From positions 1,550,001-1,614,000 of the forward strand of contig WAID01000004.1 in assembly GCA_016584495.1 (NCBI GenBank): a stretch of 64,000 bases of DNA. The letters run 5' to 3'. The stretch's first letter is position 1; every line of letters begins with the position of its first letter. Below, in pieces: positions 45,152 to 58,105 of the stretch. The position numbers and the translations under genes are program-made. This stretch comes from Celoporthe dispersa. Taxonomy: Eukaryota > Ascomycota > Sordariomycetes > Diaporthales > Cryphonectriaceae. Below the pieces are notes generated by a model. The model saw nothing but the letters and a program-made list of their open reading frames with translations. It searched no databases and had not been told where the DNA came from.

Positions 45152-48085
45152 TGCAGTGGTCTCGGATCTTTGTTTTTTTTTTGGGGGGGGGGGTTTTTTC
45201 CTTTCCCGAGAGAGAGAGAGAGGGCCAAGGATCTTGTTGAGCAGGCAAGCTGGTAGCTGGCAGGGCGATATCGACAGGAGAGAGGGCGCGGTGGAGAGAC
45301 AAAGAAGGACAGTCTCTGAGGTCGGCAGGGAAAGGAAAAAGAGGCGGCGGGGCGGTCAAATAGTGGAAACCTACGTAGTGACATTTCTGGGGTCAGCGCA
45401 GATCGCGGTCAATGCCGAATACTATGTAGTTCTTGAAATACCTCGACAGGGGAAGCCTGACTTGATTTGGGTTTGTCTTAAAACTTGGGCTCTCGCGGGA
45501 GATGAAACTCAAAAACTGTGACCTAGTCAGCAAACAAGCCGAACGTCGCTTCTGGGGAGAGGAAACGAGACAGCACCTGCTCGAGGACACAGGTGAGCAC
45601 AGAAAGAGTCCCAACTAAAGGGATAAAGACAAAGAGAGAAAAAAAATTGAGTCTTTACAGTAAAGACTGCAAGTGGAAGCGACTCCCCGGCTCAAAGAAG
45701 TATGCGTACGTGTATTGAGACGTGTATTGAGAGAGAGGAGGAAGTGGGCGTGAAATCACTTGACGTTCCCTTGCTCATGCGGTGATTCTAATAACGCTTG
45801 ATGCAGAGGAGCACAACGAGAGCCCTTTTAGGGCTGAGTATAGAGAAAGACGGTCGGATTGAGAGGCGCTCAGAAATGTAACAGTGGGCGGCGAGAAGGC
45901 TTACGTTGTGATATCGGCGACTCGTTAGTTGGTTTGTCCTCAGGGACCACACAATGGGAAGCTGGTCGAGTGGTCCTGTAGGGCTGTAGAGAGGACCGTC
46001 TAGATAGATATGACGAGGCGCGATAGGACCCGTCGGCGAGGTGATCGTAGGGTAATGGTCTGTGGCGCACGAGGGGCCTCTGTGCTCTGCTCCTGCTGTC
46101 AGTCGGACCGTGATACCTAAGTTTGATACAGTGGTCTTCAATTCACGATCAAACAGGAACAGTGATAGAGACGGCAGCAGAGGCGAAAGGTCCTGGCGGC
46201 TGGCCACGTAACCTCTCGAGGTCTAAGCGAGGAGGAGGGGGCCTGGGGTTCTTATTCACTTGCTCGCTCGCGTAGACGCATGTATGTGGATGGAAGAGGA
46301 ACCGGATGGACCGCGAGCGATCCGCGACCGTGGTGGGTCGATCTATGGCAATATGTATGCACCCCGATGCACCCTCTCCTGGCCATAACCCATGACAGCC
46401 GTATCACCTGCCGATAAAAGCCAGCAAGGGTACTCAGACGCCATGATGGACAAGCGGGAATGAGCCCTTGTGGTACAGCAAAAGGAAACCTCGGGGGAGA
46501 GCGCAGGGGATGAGACCGGCTGGCACTGCTGCGATGGTACGCACTCAACCTAACACGACACTGGACGGCACGAGGCCTGGCTGAGGAGAGGAGGTTCCGG
46601 CGATTGGCAGAGCGAGTGCCGCAAGGAAAGACAGACAGAAAAGACAAAAAAGAAAAAAAAGAAAAAGAAAGGTCGAGGTACAGTACCGGACTGGGACACA
46701 AGCAACAAGTATCAGATACAAAGCACAGTACGGGATGAAATTTGTTGAGTACTTTGGGCCGTGATGAGCCGGTACATGTGTGTATGTACATGCAATGCAG
46801 TCCTTGGCCGGATAGGAAATAGACCAACAAGGTCGACGCCCTCCCTGGTCACATATCGGGGGATTGCGCCCCTGCTGAGGTACATACATAGCAGTATACG
46901 GGAAGCCCCTCTTTAGATCAAGCCCTCTGCGACCTTGCCCTCCTCTCATCAGGATGACTCACCCTGTCATTGGGGGGGGGGGGGGGACGGACAGTGCAAG
47001 GGCAAGGCTGAGAGGTTCGGCGGGGGGAGGGGAAAGACACCTGAGGGCCCAGTCGGATTCAAATTTTGGGCTATTATCCCTGACGTGTTTGACATTTCCG
47101 CTGTCCAAAATGTGGGCTGGCCGTGGCCACGGGCACGAGCGCTGGGCAGGTACTTGCTCTAGAGGGCAGGGCAGAGCTTTGGAACTGCGAGTACCGAGCA
47201 GCGGGCAGCTGTGCGAGCTGACCCTCCTCCCGTGGTGTCTGCTCTGGATCATCCCGCCAGATTACATCGAGGGCATAGTCTAGCAGGCAAGATAGATGCC
47301 GTCCGCTCCCAGGTCACCAGCTAGCCAGATGAAAGCTGTCATGCGCTCGCTCTCGAGTCCCCAGACCGAGGTGCGAACCTAGCGAAACTCTATTATCACG
47401 CCGAGGAGCTTGTCGTGAGACGGTGCTGCCCTCGCGCTATGAAAGTCGCCAAGAGCAGATGCTACGTAGATGGGTGATCTGCCATCTCGTGATCCCGACG
47501 CGAGGTCCCTGCCCACCCTGCCCTGGCTGGCACGAACCCAGCCGGCCACGCCTGAGAGCCCTGCAAGGGAACACAGTGCTGTCCCTGGGGCTCGGGACAG
47601 AACCTGCTGCGAGATGTTTTTCCTACACGGACCGCGCGACAGCCGCAGGGCGCACCTGGAGCAGCCTTCCCCGCAGGATGCGCACCGGACGCTGCCGTGC
47701 TGTACACCAAGACCAGGCGTGAGGCGTGCATGGCGAGCGGGCATCTGGACGAGGTCCCCCGGACGAAGACGGCACCGACAGGTCCTCGCCGGCACCTCCT
47801 CCCCCTCCTGCAGGCCCAGGAATGCCGTGCGCGTGGTGTTTCTGTCTCTGCATCACGGGCCCAGGTGGTGAGGATTCATACGGCTGGAGACACATGCTGC
47901 AGCTGAGGCAAAGAGGAAGGTGGGTCGAGGTGGGAAGACTCCTCCCCTCCCAAGGGCTTACTGAGTTGCCCTGAAGAGGAAGGGGCCTTGCGTGGTGTGA
48001 CACTGCCCGGAATTTCGTGTTCGTAAGCTCAGAGGGGCACAAATTAATAAACAAGAATACAATAATTAGATAATGTGTGAGTTAA

Positions 48086-48147
48086 ATATATATCTATCTA
48101 TCTATACATATACATGTAAATATATATATATATATATATATATATAG
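48086..48147. repeat. (TATC)n-(TA)n microsatellite
   Basis: A TATC array runs into about 13 TA units. Confidence 0.8.
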
Positions 48148-51100
48148 TAATAAATACATGATACCAGAAAAGAAAAAAAAAACTCCCTCGGCACCTGCGG
48201 TGGGCAGGAGTGATCCCCTTAAGGGTACCAGGCACATTAGTGCCATGCAGTGTCGTCCGTATCCGGCGAGCTGCTGGCACCCCTGCACAGCGGTACATCC
48301 CGGTTGGGCGGGCAGCGTGGGTTCCTGGGGCCCTCTGTGCTGGGATGCCGGGGTCAGGGTCTGGCAGGTCTGGATGCAGGTCTGGGCACGGTGGGCACCG
48401 AGGTCTGCTGGCGCTGTCCGGTACTGGCTGGTCTCTTGTCACTTGTCAGCCCCACCAGAGCCCACCTGCAGACGGCAGACAGGGGTTGAGGATGTTGGGG
48501 CTCAGCATTTCGAGCCAGAACCCTGTAAGGTGGCCATTGCTGTTTATTCCCGGAGCGAGCCTTCCTCTCTCTGCCTTCCCTTCCACTGAGGTGGTTTTTG
48601 GTGGGGGGGGAGGGTTTCTTTTTTTCTTTTCTTCTTTTTTTTTTTAAAAAAAAACACCAAACTCCTCGACACAACGACGGTCTCGCGTGCCATACTGTCT
48701 ACCTTGCTCATGGAACCACCGATTACATGCTCGGTTGACGGGATGCCAAGGTGAGAGCAGCGGCCGCCGCCAGCACATCTCCCGGGACAGGAGGACCCCC
48801 AGCACAGCTCATGTTCCCCACGTCATGACCTGAGGCCTGCGTCACCAAGCCCCGTCCTACAGTCGAAACACTCTACTCTGGAGACTCGATAGGAAGAGCG
48901 TATCGAGTACAGCGCCTGGTCCGATGACTGCATAGTACACGGGGCGGAGATGGCGTACATCCCTTCGCCCTAGCTGCAGCCAAGACCGCATGAACGAGAA
49001 GCCTCACTCTTCTTTTCTTCCGACAACCCTTGTGTGCCGCCTCCGTTCTACCCATCTGGATGGGGCCTCGCTGGTCTGGGAATGATCAATCTCAAGCACG
49101 CCAGCGCCCTCTCCCGTCATTTGTTTCATACCCCTGTGGAGTCTTGCTTTTGCCGCCTCGACGAGAACATTTCGTGCCCAACATCTGCTGCCTGACCTCC
49201 GGTGCCTGATATCAGGTCTGACATTCCCGGGCCACTTGCACCTGGCAGGGGCCGGATTCTCACCCGTGCTTGGCGAACACCATGCGCTCCTTCGGAATAT
49301 ATCCGACAAGGCCTCGAGACGAGTACCATGGTACAGACGGTCGAGACCTCCTCTTACAAATCCAGAGAGCTGCTGTTGGCTGGCCGGCGTGTCGCCATAG
49401 CCACCCGCGGGGGGGGAGGGGGAGGGGCGCGACGACTCCTTGCTACCCTGTCTTGTGGTGCCGATCGAGGCATGGAAGCGGAGACAGCGACCGCAGATCC
49501 CGAGCAGCTCACACTGCGCGCGAAGGTGTAGGCCGTGGGGAGCGTATTGCGCGGCTCCCGCGAGGAATGGGCGGGGAAATGGAAAGGGACACAGGAAAGA
49601 TATGGTGTCTGCTGCGTCCGTCCTTTCATGCACCCCTACGCTGCTGCGGCGCCACACCTACGGCGCGGTCAAGACCTGTGGCATCTCCATGATTACGAAA
49701 GGGACACACACAGAAGAAAAAGCAGAAGAAGAAGAAAAAAAAAGAGCCTCCCTCCCCTCCCCCTCCCCCCCCCCCGAGGCTAGCCGCAGCTGCATAAAGT
49801 CGGCGACCTCTTGTTGATCCTGCGCGGGGAACACCTCAGGCAGGAGCTGGAACAACCATATCGGGGCGCGATCATAGTCCCCCAGAGGGAGCTACGCTGC
49901 GAAGGCGCATCGCGCGACGATCACGAGGGGGACGGCTCATAGGTTAAAATTCAAGGAGACTGCTTCCGGCGGGCCAACGTCCCCTGTCCGCAGCATGCGT
50001 CTAAGCGAGGCCGTCTGCAGCGCCTCGCGATCCTAAAGCCGCCCTACGATCGTTACCCTGCACGTCGTCAAATGTCACTCCAATCCTTCAAGGGTTCGAG
50101 GCGCCTAGACTTGAGGCTCTCGGCTGCCTCCGAGCACGTCCTGATCCTTCCACCGCCAGCTGTACGTCACGGACCAGCACCCGAGGTCGTGAAGAAGCCC
50201 TCTGTCGAGCTGTCTGGGGACCACATCCACGCATGGGCTGCCGGAACCAGCGTCGACATGGATCTCAGCTCTGTGACCACCCGGCGACACTGGCCATGCT
50301 GCGTCCTCACCTCCTACCCTGGCCAGTCTCGCACAGGCCAGGTACGTTGGGCATCAATGCAAGCTGGGCTCTTTTCTTGCGGCTGGGTGTGACAAAGCTG
50401 CCAGTCGACCAGTTGGACCGGTCCTTAATCAGATCCGGTGAACCGGCTAGACACGCAATAGCATTGACCTGTTGTTGCAGCTATTCTCGGGTACGGCACC
50501 CCAAAACCTATGCCACGGCGTGCCGGTGGCTCATTCATCATGGCGGATTCCTCGCGCAGCGGGACAGCGGCCTGCAAGGTCAGGTTGAGGATGCATGGGA
50601 CCGTGACCACCATTTCCCGAGGGGGAGGATGTGTCCTCCTCCTCCATCCTCCTCCACCAGCCTGTAGTGCGAGGAACCAACGTCCTTCCCATGCAGGACT
50701 TGATTCCAATCTGGAACAGAGTACCGTAAGCCTGCAGACCAGTGGCTGTCGAAGCTACATCCCGCACAATCTGTGTCATTTGTGACAAGAGCTGAGGGCC
50801 GACAGCTTCGATGGTCTCAATCCGCTGGGGAGGCGACCCCGTCAGACATTCCCCACGGTCGCTTGTGAGACCTGAGAGGCCCGCTGCGGCTCACCGGTCG
50901 GCCTCGAGTACACCACCTTCATGGTTCCTACTGCAGCTGTGTCCTCATCTGGAACTAGCTCGCTGTCGACGAGCCAGATGTAGGCATTATGGACCGCTTC
51001 CCCCCCCCCCCCTTTCCGCCTCTCAGGTCAGCGTGGCCGCTCAGCGTCGGGCAGTCCGAACGGCGAAAACTCTATAAGAAGCAGCCAGATGTTCACATGC

Positions 51101-53036
51101 AGCCTGCTCCTCGCCGCGGACCTGGCTGGCATCACTGGTGGCCAAAGCTCTTGTGAACGAGGGATGGGGGATGGGAAGGAGGAAGGCTACGCAGGTCAGC
51201 AATTAGCCCCTCCCGAGAACATCGGGTCATGTACAACACTGGCGGCACGGCCCTCGCATCAACGTTGTCAGTCGTCAGATTTTAGCTCAGCCGAGGAGTA
51301 CGACGCTCACTAACTCTGCGACTTGATGCTTCACATCCCCTCCCTCGCCCTCGGCCTCGGCCCTCGCCCTCCCTTTCATCTTGCCTCCTACTCGCGGACT
51401 CGTTTCCTCCTTCGCCACGAGAACTCGTCTGCCAGCTATTCCTCCGGTCCCGCTCTTCATCAGACTCGATGCTGGCTCGAGGAAATTGGGACATCTTAGA
51501 CGTCTCAGCAGGGACACAGATGATGCCCAGGCCCGGCTGTCCTGCAGACCCCATGGGGGGGGGTCCCACTCGAGCTCGACCTGTTTCCTGAGCCTGGGAC
51601 AACGCCCGCAGCCCCCCCTCCACCACCCCCCAACATATCATTTGACCACCGATCAAACTATGCGCTAGGTATTGCCTGCCGTCCTACCAGGGTAAGCGAA
51701 GCGAGCTTTGTACTCGGGACAAGCTGGCGCATGGCTGCTCAGGTAACGGGGTACCGATGACACCGTGATATGTCCGTACGCCCGTCCGCCCATCCTCCCC
51801 GCGCTCACAACAGGACTACTCTGTACGTAAGTGTGTACAGTACAATATTGACAGCCGGCGGTGAGCCCTAACAGGACCCCCACTCGTGCCTACACGCTTC
51901 TAGCCGTCAACGCACAGAATAAGTCATCCTTCAGGATGCTTCTTGGGAGACTTTCTTGCCCAATTAGGCCTCGGTGGGACATCTCAGATGCAGAGCTTGT
52001 CCATTGTAGAGGCGCCATCGTCCTGGGCTCCACTGCCACCCACCTCGCTTGGAAGAGGATGAGTACTGCAGACCCCGACTAGGGAGAAAAAGAAGAAGGA
52101 AAAAAGAGGAGGAAAGAAAAAAAAAAGGGCCTGACCCAAGACCTGCTTGCTGCGTGCATGCCCACTCCCATCACATCCAGTCCCACAAAAACTTCTCATA
52201 TGACAACAAGACATCACTGGCCGGCCACGATTCACGTGTGAACTGGCCGTCACCCCTTCCCCCTCCCCTCCTTTGCGCCGGTCGAGGCCCTTGTCTGCCC
52301 ACAGCATACGCAGGCTCCCCACTCCCGGGATATGACATCTCATATTTTTTTCCCTTTTCTTGATAGACAACTGACAGGACATCTCATTCCCCCTCCTACC
52401 CAAGGGGAGGAGGAGGGGGCCACACGTCCGTCTTCATGCCGTGTGGGCAATTTCCGCCGAAAGGTCACCCCAGGGGTTTGACACCAAGCATCAGACGACC
52501 GGTGAGAAACCTTTTTCTCCGGGTTCAAGTTTTTGGTTTCTCTCTGTGTCTCTCCTTCTCTTCTTCTCCACCCTGAGGAAGGTTGAGAGATACAAGGAAG
52601 GTTCTTCTCTGTCGTCTTAATTCCTCATGGTATTCAAGGGTGAAAAGGTGAGAAGTGGAAGAGAAAAAGAAAAAAAAAGAAGGGGAGAGAGAGAGAGAAG
52701 AAAAGGGAAGAGAGAGGGGTCTGCCGAGCCCGTGGTGGCGGACGGTATGCACCCGGGTGAAGATCTTGTCACATCTGCCTCGTCACCAATCCAAACTTAG
52801 ACCCAGCATGCCGGCAAACATGCGTGCGTCCCGCCTGAGCCAGCAGCCGGAAAATCTTGGTTCGCTTGGCCCCATTTAGGAGCCATCTTGACATTTTGAT
52901 CCTTTTGTGTTCTATTGTCTTGCACTATTGGTACACCCGGAGGACCGTCTAGGTCTTTGATCGCTCCCGTTAGGATGGCGCGGAGACAATCATCCTCGTC
53001 CATTGTTTCATTTGAGGTGATTGTCAAAGGCCATGT

Positions 53037-53100
53037 GTGTGCATGTGTGCGTGTGCGTGTGTGTGTGTGTGTGTGCGTGTGCGTGCGTGTGCGTGTGTGT
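53037..53100. repeat. (GT)n/(GC) microsatellite near the 3' end of the Vip1 gene
   Basis: Over 60 nt of alternating purine-pyrimidine GT/GC, capable of Z-DNA, followed by a 12-nt C run at about 53107. Confidence 0.8.
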
Positions 53101-53199
53101 GGAAAGCCCCCCCCCCCCGGAGCCCCTGTATTTAATATTCCGAGACCATGTTTCGCGCGCAGCAACCATGGCTGGCCTCGGGGCCCGATCCTGAACCTA

Positions 53200-56100
53200 T
53201 TACAGCCGCGGCACATCGTCCTCTGCAGTCACTGCCGCCTCGGTTATTGCGGAGACAAGGTCCTGAGCTGCCGTGACCTTGACCTCCTTCGCCTTCGCGC
53301 GGTCCAGCCTCATCTCCAAGCCCTCGTCGTCCGCCTCCTCTTCGCCGTGCTGCTTCTGCCAGGAGAACGCATCCGAGAGGTTCACGGCCACGAAGCTCTT
53401 TGGGAGCTTGACCCTGTAGTTTTTTGATGTGTCAGCTCGGGGGGACCGTTATGCTGCGCTGCGAAAAGACGTCCTGACTTACGTGTGGAACTTGGCTCGC
53501 AGGGTGTCGATCACAGTCTTCCAGTCGCAGTGTGGCGTCAAGCTCCGCCTCGGTGCACAGCTGATGCAGTGCTTGCTGTCCAGCTGTACGTCCAGCGGAT
53601 CATAAACGTGACAGCCAGGACTGATGGTGATCCGGATGCTGTACTCGAAGGTAGGATAGCCACTTCCGCCGGCTGCCTCTGGTGGATTTGTCTCAGACTC
53701 ATACAGCTCAAAGCAGATCTGCGAGAGGTAGTCAAGCTCCGGGATGGTGCTCCGTTTGATCTTGGTCTCAATGCCCCCCTCGAGGATGCTGTTGAGGAGG
53801 GTGTAGATGTGAGATTCTTTCGTGAAGTACAGGAAGCACTTCGCATCGTCGGATGCCTGCATGTCCTCGAGGTCGGTGACGATCTCTCTGAGGAGAGGGA
53901 GGGATGTGAGGAGACCGATTTCGAGCTTCTCGCTGTCACTGATGCCGTATTCCTGCGGGCAGATGAAGTCGAACAGGACCTTGGCCAGCTGGTAGAGCTC
54001 TCGTAGTGGCTCAAAGCGAGCATCGGTCTTGGTCTTGGTCTGGCTGTCTCCCCTTGCAGAGGTTGAAGTACTCCTCCGCCGGGGCGATCTTACCAGCACC
54101 ACGCAGCCCGGTCTTCCAGGAAGGTTTCCTGAAAATCTTCTTCATCCGGCGCTCCTCCTTGTCCCCCTCTTTCACGGTGACCTTGTCTCCATTCTTGCCA
54201 TCCTCGGACGCCTTGCCAGATGGCTGCTGGTCCTCGGAGTCCTTGGGGCTAGAGTTTGACTTGCCGTCCTTGTTCCCGATAATGATTCCGAATTCCTCCT
54301 CCAGCATGGTCTTGGAGGGAGTGAACACCCATTCTAGGAACTGCCGGTTGTGGAGCGCGTCAAATTTCATCGTATCGTATAGCTCGGAGATCTTGGACGG
54401 GTCGACCTTCTCGCCGTCACAGAATTCTGTGAAGAGCTTCTCCCATCGCTCCCTGAACAGCTCTGCATCCTCCCCACAGCACCAGCGGGCCTGAATGTCC
54501 GCCACAGCACTGGCCTGCGACAGCGCGGACGCATGCGAGTGAATTGAGGTGGACGACGCCTCGCCATGTTTGGCCTTCTCGGAGCTGTTCGGGTTGGAGA
54601 TCGCGGCGAGTGAGGTGACGGCGCCACTGTGCAGCTTGTTGTAGTTGTGCTGCATGACGCGGCGATGGAAATTCATGAGCAGAACAACCCGGGTCTGGAC
54701 TTCGGAAGGCTCTGGCATGTTTTCCGGCCACGCGAATTGAGACGGCCGCTCGTTCCCTTTCCGAAGGAGACCCTTGAGCTTCTTCTTGACCTTATCCATC
54801 TCATCCTTCGCTGCATTAGAATCATCCAAAAGGTCCTTCCGAATCTGAATGAAATCCTCAGGAAGGTCTGTCCGGTTCAGAAAGGCAGATGACCATATTT
54901 GTGCACTTGTGGTGACCCGCCTCTCCGAGCTGCTGAAGACGTGTACCTCGTCAAGTATCTCTCGGTTGAGGATGGCCAGGTCGTTGCGCATATTCTCGCC
55001 GAGTTCCTGAGACTGATACCGAGCCGAGTGTGTTGGCTCACCTCCCCACTTCACGATGAGCTGTAGCTTGTCGAGCACCAGCCCGTTCTCGGCGGCTGTG
55101 ATCTTCGACATAGTTACACCCGACAAAGAGTCGTGACGCTTCGGAGGGAACCGAGGCTCTCGGTCTTTCTCAGAGCTCTCGCTTTCTGGCTGTCCGTTTC
55201 CTGTGTGGTCCTCGGTGCTAGGTTGGAGAGGTTGCCCTTCCGGCAGGGGTTGCTTCTCGTCGAGAGTCTCCATCTCGTCCGTCTTCTTCTTCCGGAACAT
55301 GGGCTTGATCTGGACCTTGGTGCCGGGCCAGCTGCTCTTCTTGATCAGGACATTTCGTAATGTCCGCAGCTTTTCGCGGTCCTCGCCGCCTGCTTTCATG
55401 GCCTTCTCCACAGCTTCCAAGACACTAGCAAGTGCTGGTTCGCCAATAAGCAGCACCTCCTCCTGGTGGCCCTTGAGGAGTTCAATGAACGGTTCGGTGT
55501 GAAATGTGAACTTGAATTTCTGCTTCGGCGTGCGATCGGCGTGTCGGATAACCGAGACCATGCCCTTCAATTTCCACGAGTGCTTTGGAGGGGGGCGGAG
55601 GGGGCGTTTGGACCTCGGATTCAGCCACGCCATCATCTTGCAGATCCGGCGTCGCTGGCAGCGTGGCTGGTGCGGACGTTGGCAAGGTGCTCCTAGCTGG
55701 AGGCTCCGGAGGTTGAGGCAGCAGTGGGCTTGCGGCACCACTCCCAGACTTGGAGGCGTTGCCACTTTCGGGCTTGGGAGGCTCCGGGAGGGGCGCGCTC
55801 ATGATCCGGGTGTCCTGGGGCGTCTTGGAGGCTGGCAGAGCCGTCCTCTGGTTGGGCAACATCCCAATGAGGGGGGTTTCCTTAGAACCCTTGTCTTTCC
55901 CACCAGAAGCAGCCCGCCCCATGGGATCGGAGTCCGTTATGGCCGGAGACGGCATCGGCGGTGTCATACCAGCCCGTCGCATCTTCTCCTTGACAAAGAT
56001 CTCCTTCAGAATGTTGGCACAGTGGTCGTAGTAGTCATCATTGTCCTTGACGAAACTCCAGCCGTTGACGTCGATGACATAGCTCTTTCCGCCAGCCCGG

Positions 56101-58105
56101 AGGAGGTCAAAACCACAGACGCGTTGGCCAAAGGTGGTAGCAATCTTGCTTGCCATGGCCTTCTCCTCGTCAGTTAGGCTAGTGACGTAGCGGATCTCTT
56201 TGCCGTGCGTGTTCCGCCGGACAAGACCATCCACAACTGGTGATTTCCTGGTCTCAGCATGGCAGTATTCGGGCCCGACTGTGTATGCCTTGACATCTTC
56301 TGCGTTGTCGACTTCCATGAAACTCTCGTAGAGGAAACTCTCGCCCGGTTGGGTGATACACCGGGGACGTTGAGCTCAGGAACGTATTCGGAGCTTTTGT
56401 TCCCGATCTTTCTGAACAATTTTCTCGCGCCGCCGCCTTTGCTGCTGTGAAAGTAGATTATGATGTTATGATCCTCACCGCTCGTCGGCTTCTCAACAAA
56501 AGGCTTCTTCAGCAGAGCACCGTCGACACTGAGAGCGTCTCCGTTGTCCACAAGCTCAACCTTTCGAGGCAGAATCATCTTGTCTGGGTCTGTCGGGGTG
56601 GGATCCAGGGATATGCCAGTGACTTCCTTGATATGCTTTGCAATCTCGGCGGTGAGAAGACGAGGACCACCGTCGCGACTCACCTCCAGGCGCTGCGGTG
56701 TTGGGACGCCGACTTTGTCCAGAAGATAGAGGCACAGCCTTCTGTCCCACAGAATCTTCTGCATGGGCACGTCGTTGACGCAGAATGGCTTGCGCGCCTT
56801 GGTGTAGGCAATGGCTTTGTCCAGCGGGAATCCGTCGGAATAAAATGATATCAGATAATCACTTGAAAGATCCCATGCCGTTAGCAGATTTACTGGGGGT
56901 CTGGGGGCAAAGTGCACCATCCCGAGATGCAACAAGTGCCTTTCAGAGCAGAGCGTTCTGCTTACCATACGGGCCAGTTCTCAATGTCTAGAGTCACGTC
57001 AGCGGCAGCGGGCAGTGCATCGGACCGGGTGGGTTATTTACCTTCATCCAGGATGACCTTGTCCCCAAAGATCTTGACATCAAAATCTCGATTTGCCAAA
57101 AGTCGGTTCAGGATGTTCCGACTAGGTTTGCTTCTCGCCTTGACGTCCAAGGCGCAGACACCAATCAGGCCGAAGGGAGCAGGCTTTGCTACAGAATCAG
57201 TTAGAGATCTGACGGTCTGACTTGAAGACAAGACAGACACACCTTCCTCCTTGTCTTTTGTAGTGGAGAGTCCGATCACTGCTCGGACTGTGGCTGCTGG
57301 CCGCCGTACTCCCGCTGAGCCTCCGCTTAGCACGACTCCTCTCTCTGCCGGGCTGTGATCTTGACGCGCCCGAAGGATCCGACCGGGGAATCTGCCCATG
57401 TCCGTGATTCCGCTTAAGAATATCGGACAGGTGGTGGTGGTGAGCTTGTTCCCGGGGCGCGAGATTTCCCCCGTTCGAGGCTTGACTGCCGGTGGTCACT
57501 GTGACGTTGGATACGCCCGTGTCGCCTGGTTTGCCTGCAGGGGACGCCAAGAACCCTGATACAGAGCGGGTAGTGCCTGCTGAACCGGTGTCGGAGCCAT
57601 TCACTGATGCGGCTGAGCTCTGTACGCCCCTCGCAGATGCCAATGAGTAGATCGATGAGATGCTCATGCGCTTGTTGTCGCTCTCAGAGAAGGACGAGCG
57701 CGAAGAGGGCATGGCGGGGTCCGGGAGGACTCTCTCGTCGAATTGCTCAGGAAAGGCACCTGGGACCAAGCGGGGGGTGTCGAAGTCCCCTGTACCATCG
57801 TTGGGAGGCGCAAAACCCCTCGGAGAACTTGAGCTGCCCGGGCCGCCAGACTCGAGCGCACGAGACCTAACAGAAGCCGCGTCGTCGTTGTAAGAGTCGG
57901 AGGGATTCGAATCTAGCGACGGAGGGGCCATAGACGGGCTAGCCTGGTCTGCGTTGACCTCGGAGGAGAAAGATGATGTCCGTGAGGTGCCAGAACCACC
58001 TCGAGACTTTGCGGCCTGGGCACCGGACGTCTCATCGGGTGAGGGGCTCGATTCTCCAGCAGGAGGAGGAGGAGGAGCAGCCTCTGATGGGGGCGAGTCG
58101 GACAT
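53200..58105 (-). CDS. Vip1/Asp1 diphosphoinositol pentakisphosphate kinase (PPIP5K), bifunctional
   Basis: Makes 1-IP7/IP8 with an N-terminal ATP-grasp kinase; the C-terminal histidine-acid-phosphatase-like domain opposes it. Exons 57243-58105, 57042-57188, 56966-56987 (a 22-nt microexon), 53483-56861 and 53200-53413; about 1540 aa. Residues 1-280 are disordered. The kinase starts FGLIGVCALDVKARSKPSRN, then DIENWPV joins CDYLISFYSDGFPLDKAIAY; later GEDHNIIIYFHSSKGGGARK and YVIDVNGWSFVKDNDDYYDH. The phosphatase domain begins MVSVIRHADRTPKQKFKF and includes FSSSERRVTTSAQ and LREIVTDLEDMQASDDAKC. Four single-base frame breaks: near 57272-57274 (over), 56363-56366 (short), 55590-55595 (over) and 54050-54053 (over). 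Each correction joins conserved sequence, for example ELNVPRCITQPGESFLYESF at the second. Divergent from Utp21. Confidence 0.93.

Larger units (their letters stand above)
45152..53199. other. Gene-poor tract, part 2
   Basis: About 8 kb. It contains (TA)n at about 48086-48147, (GT)n at about 53037-53100, a poly-G at 46971-46986, and a coding-like multi-exon patch on the minus strand (about 50690-51000). Open frames of up to 217 codons (49004-49657) have no recognisable domain. Confidence 0.45.

Noticed and set aside
47379..47520. Ankyrin-like peptide SRDGRSPIYVASALGDFHSAR on the minus strand
   Set aside because: Only one partial repeat-like stretch was found, with no second repeat in any frame nearby. 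Chance or a very old relic cannot be told apart.
49004..49657. 217-codon open frame on the minus strand
   Set aside because: Composition is Arg/Ser/Pro-rich like other chance frames in GC-rich DNA, the opposite strand is equally open, and there is no motif, splice pattern or domain.
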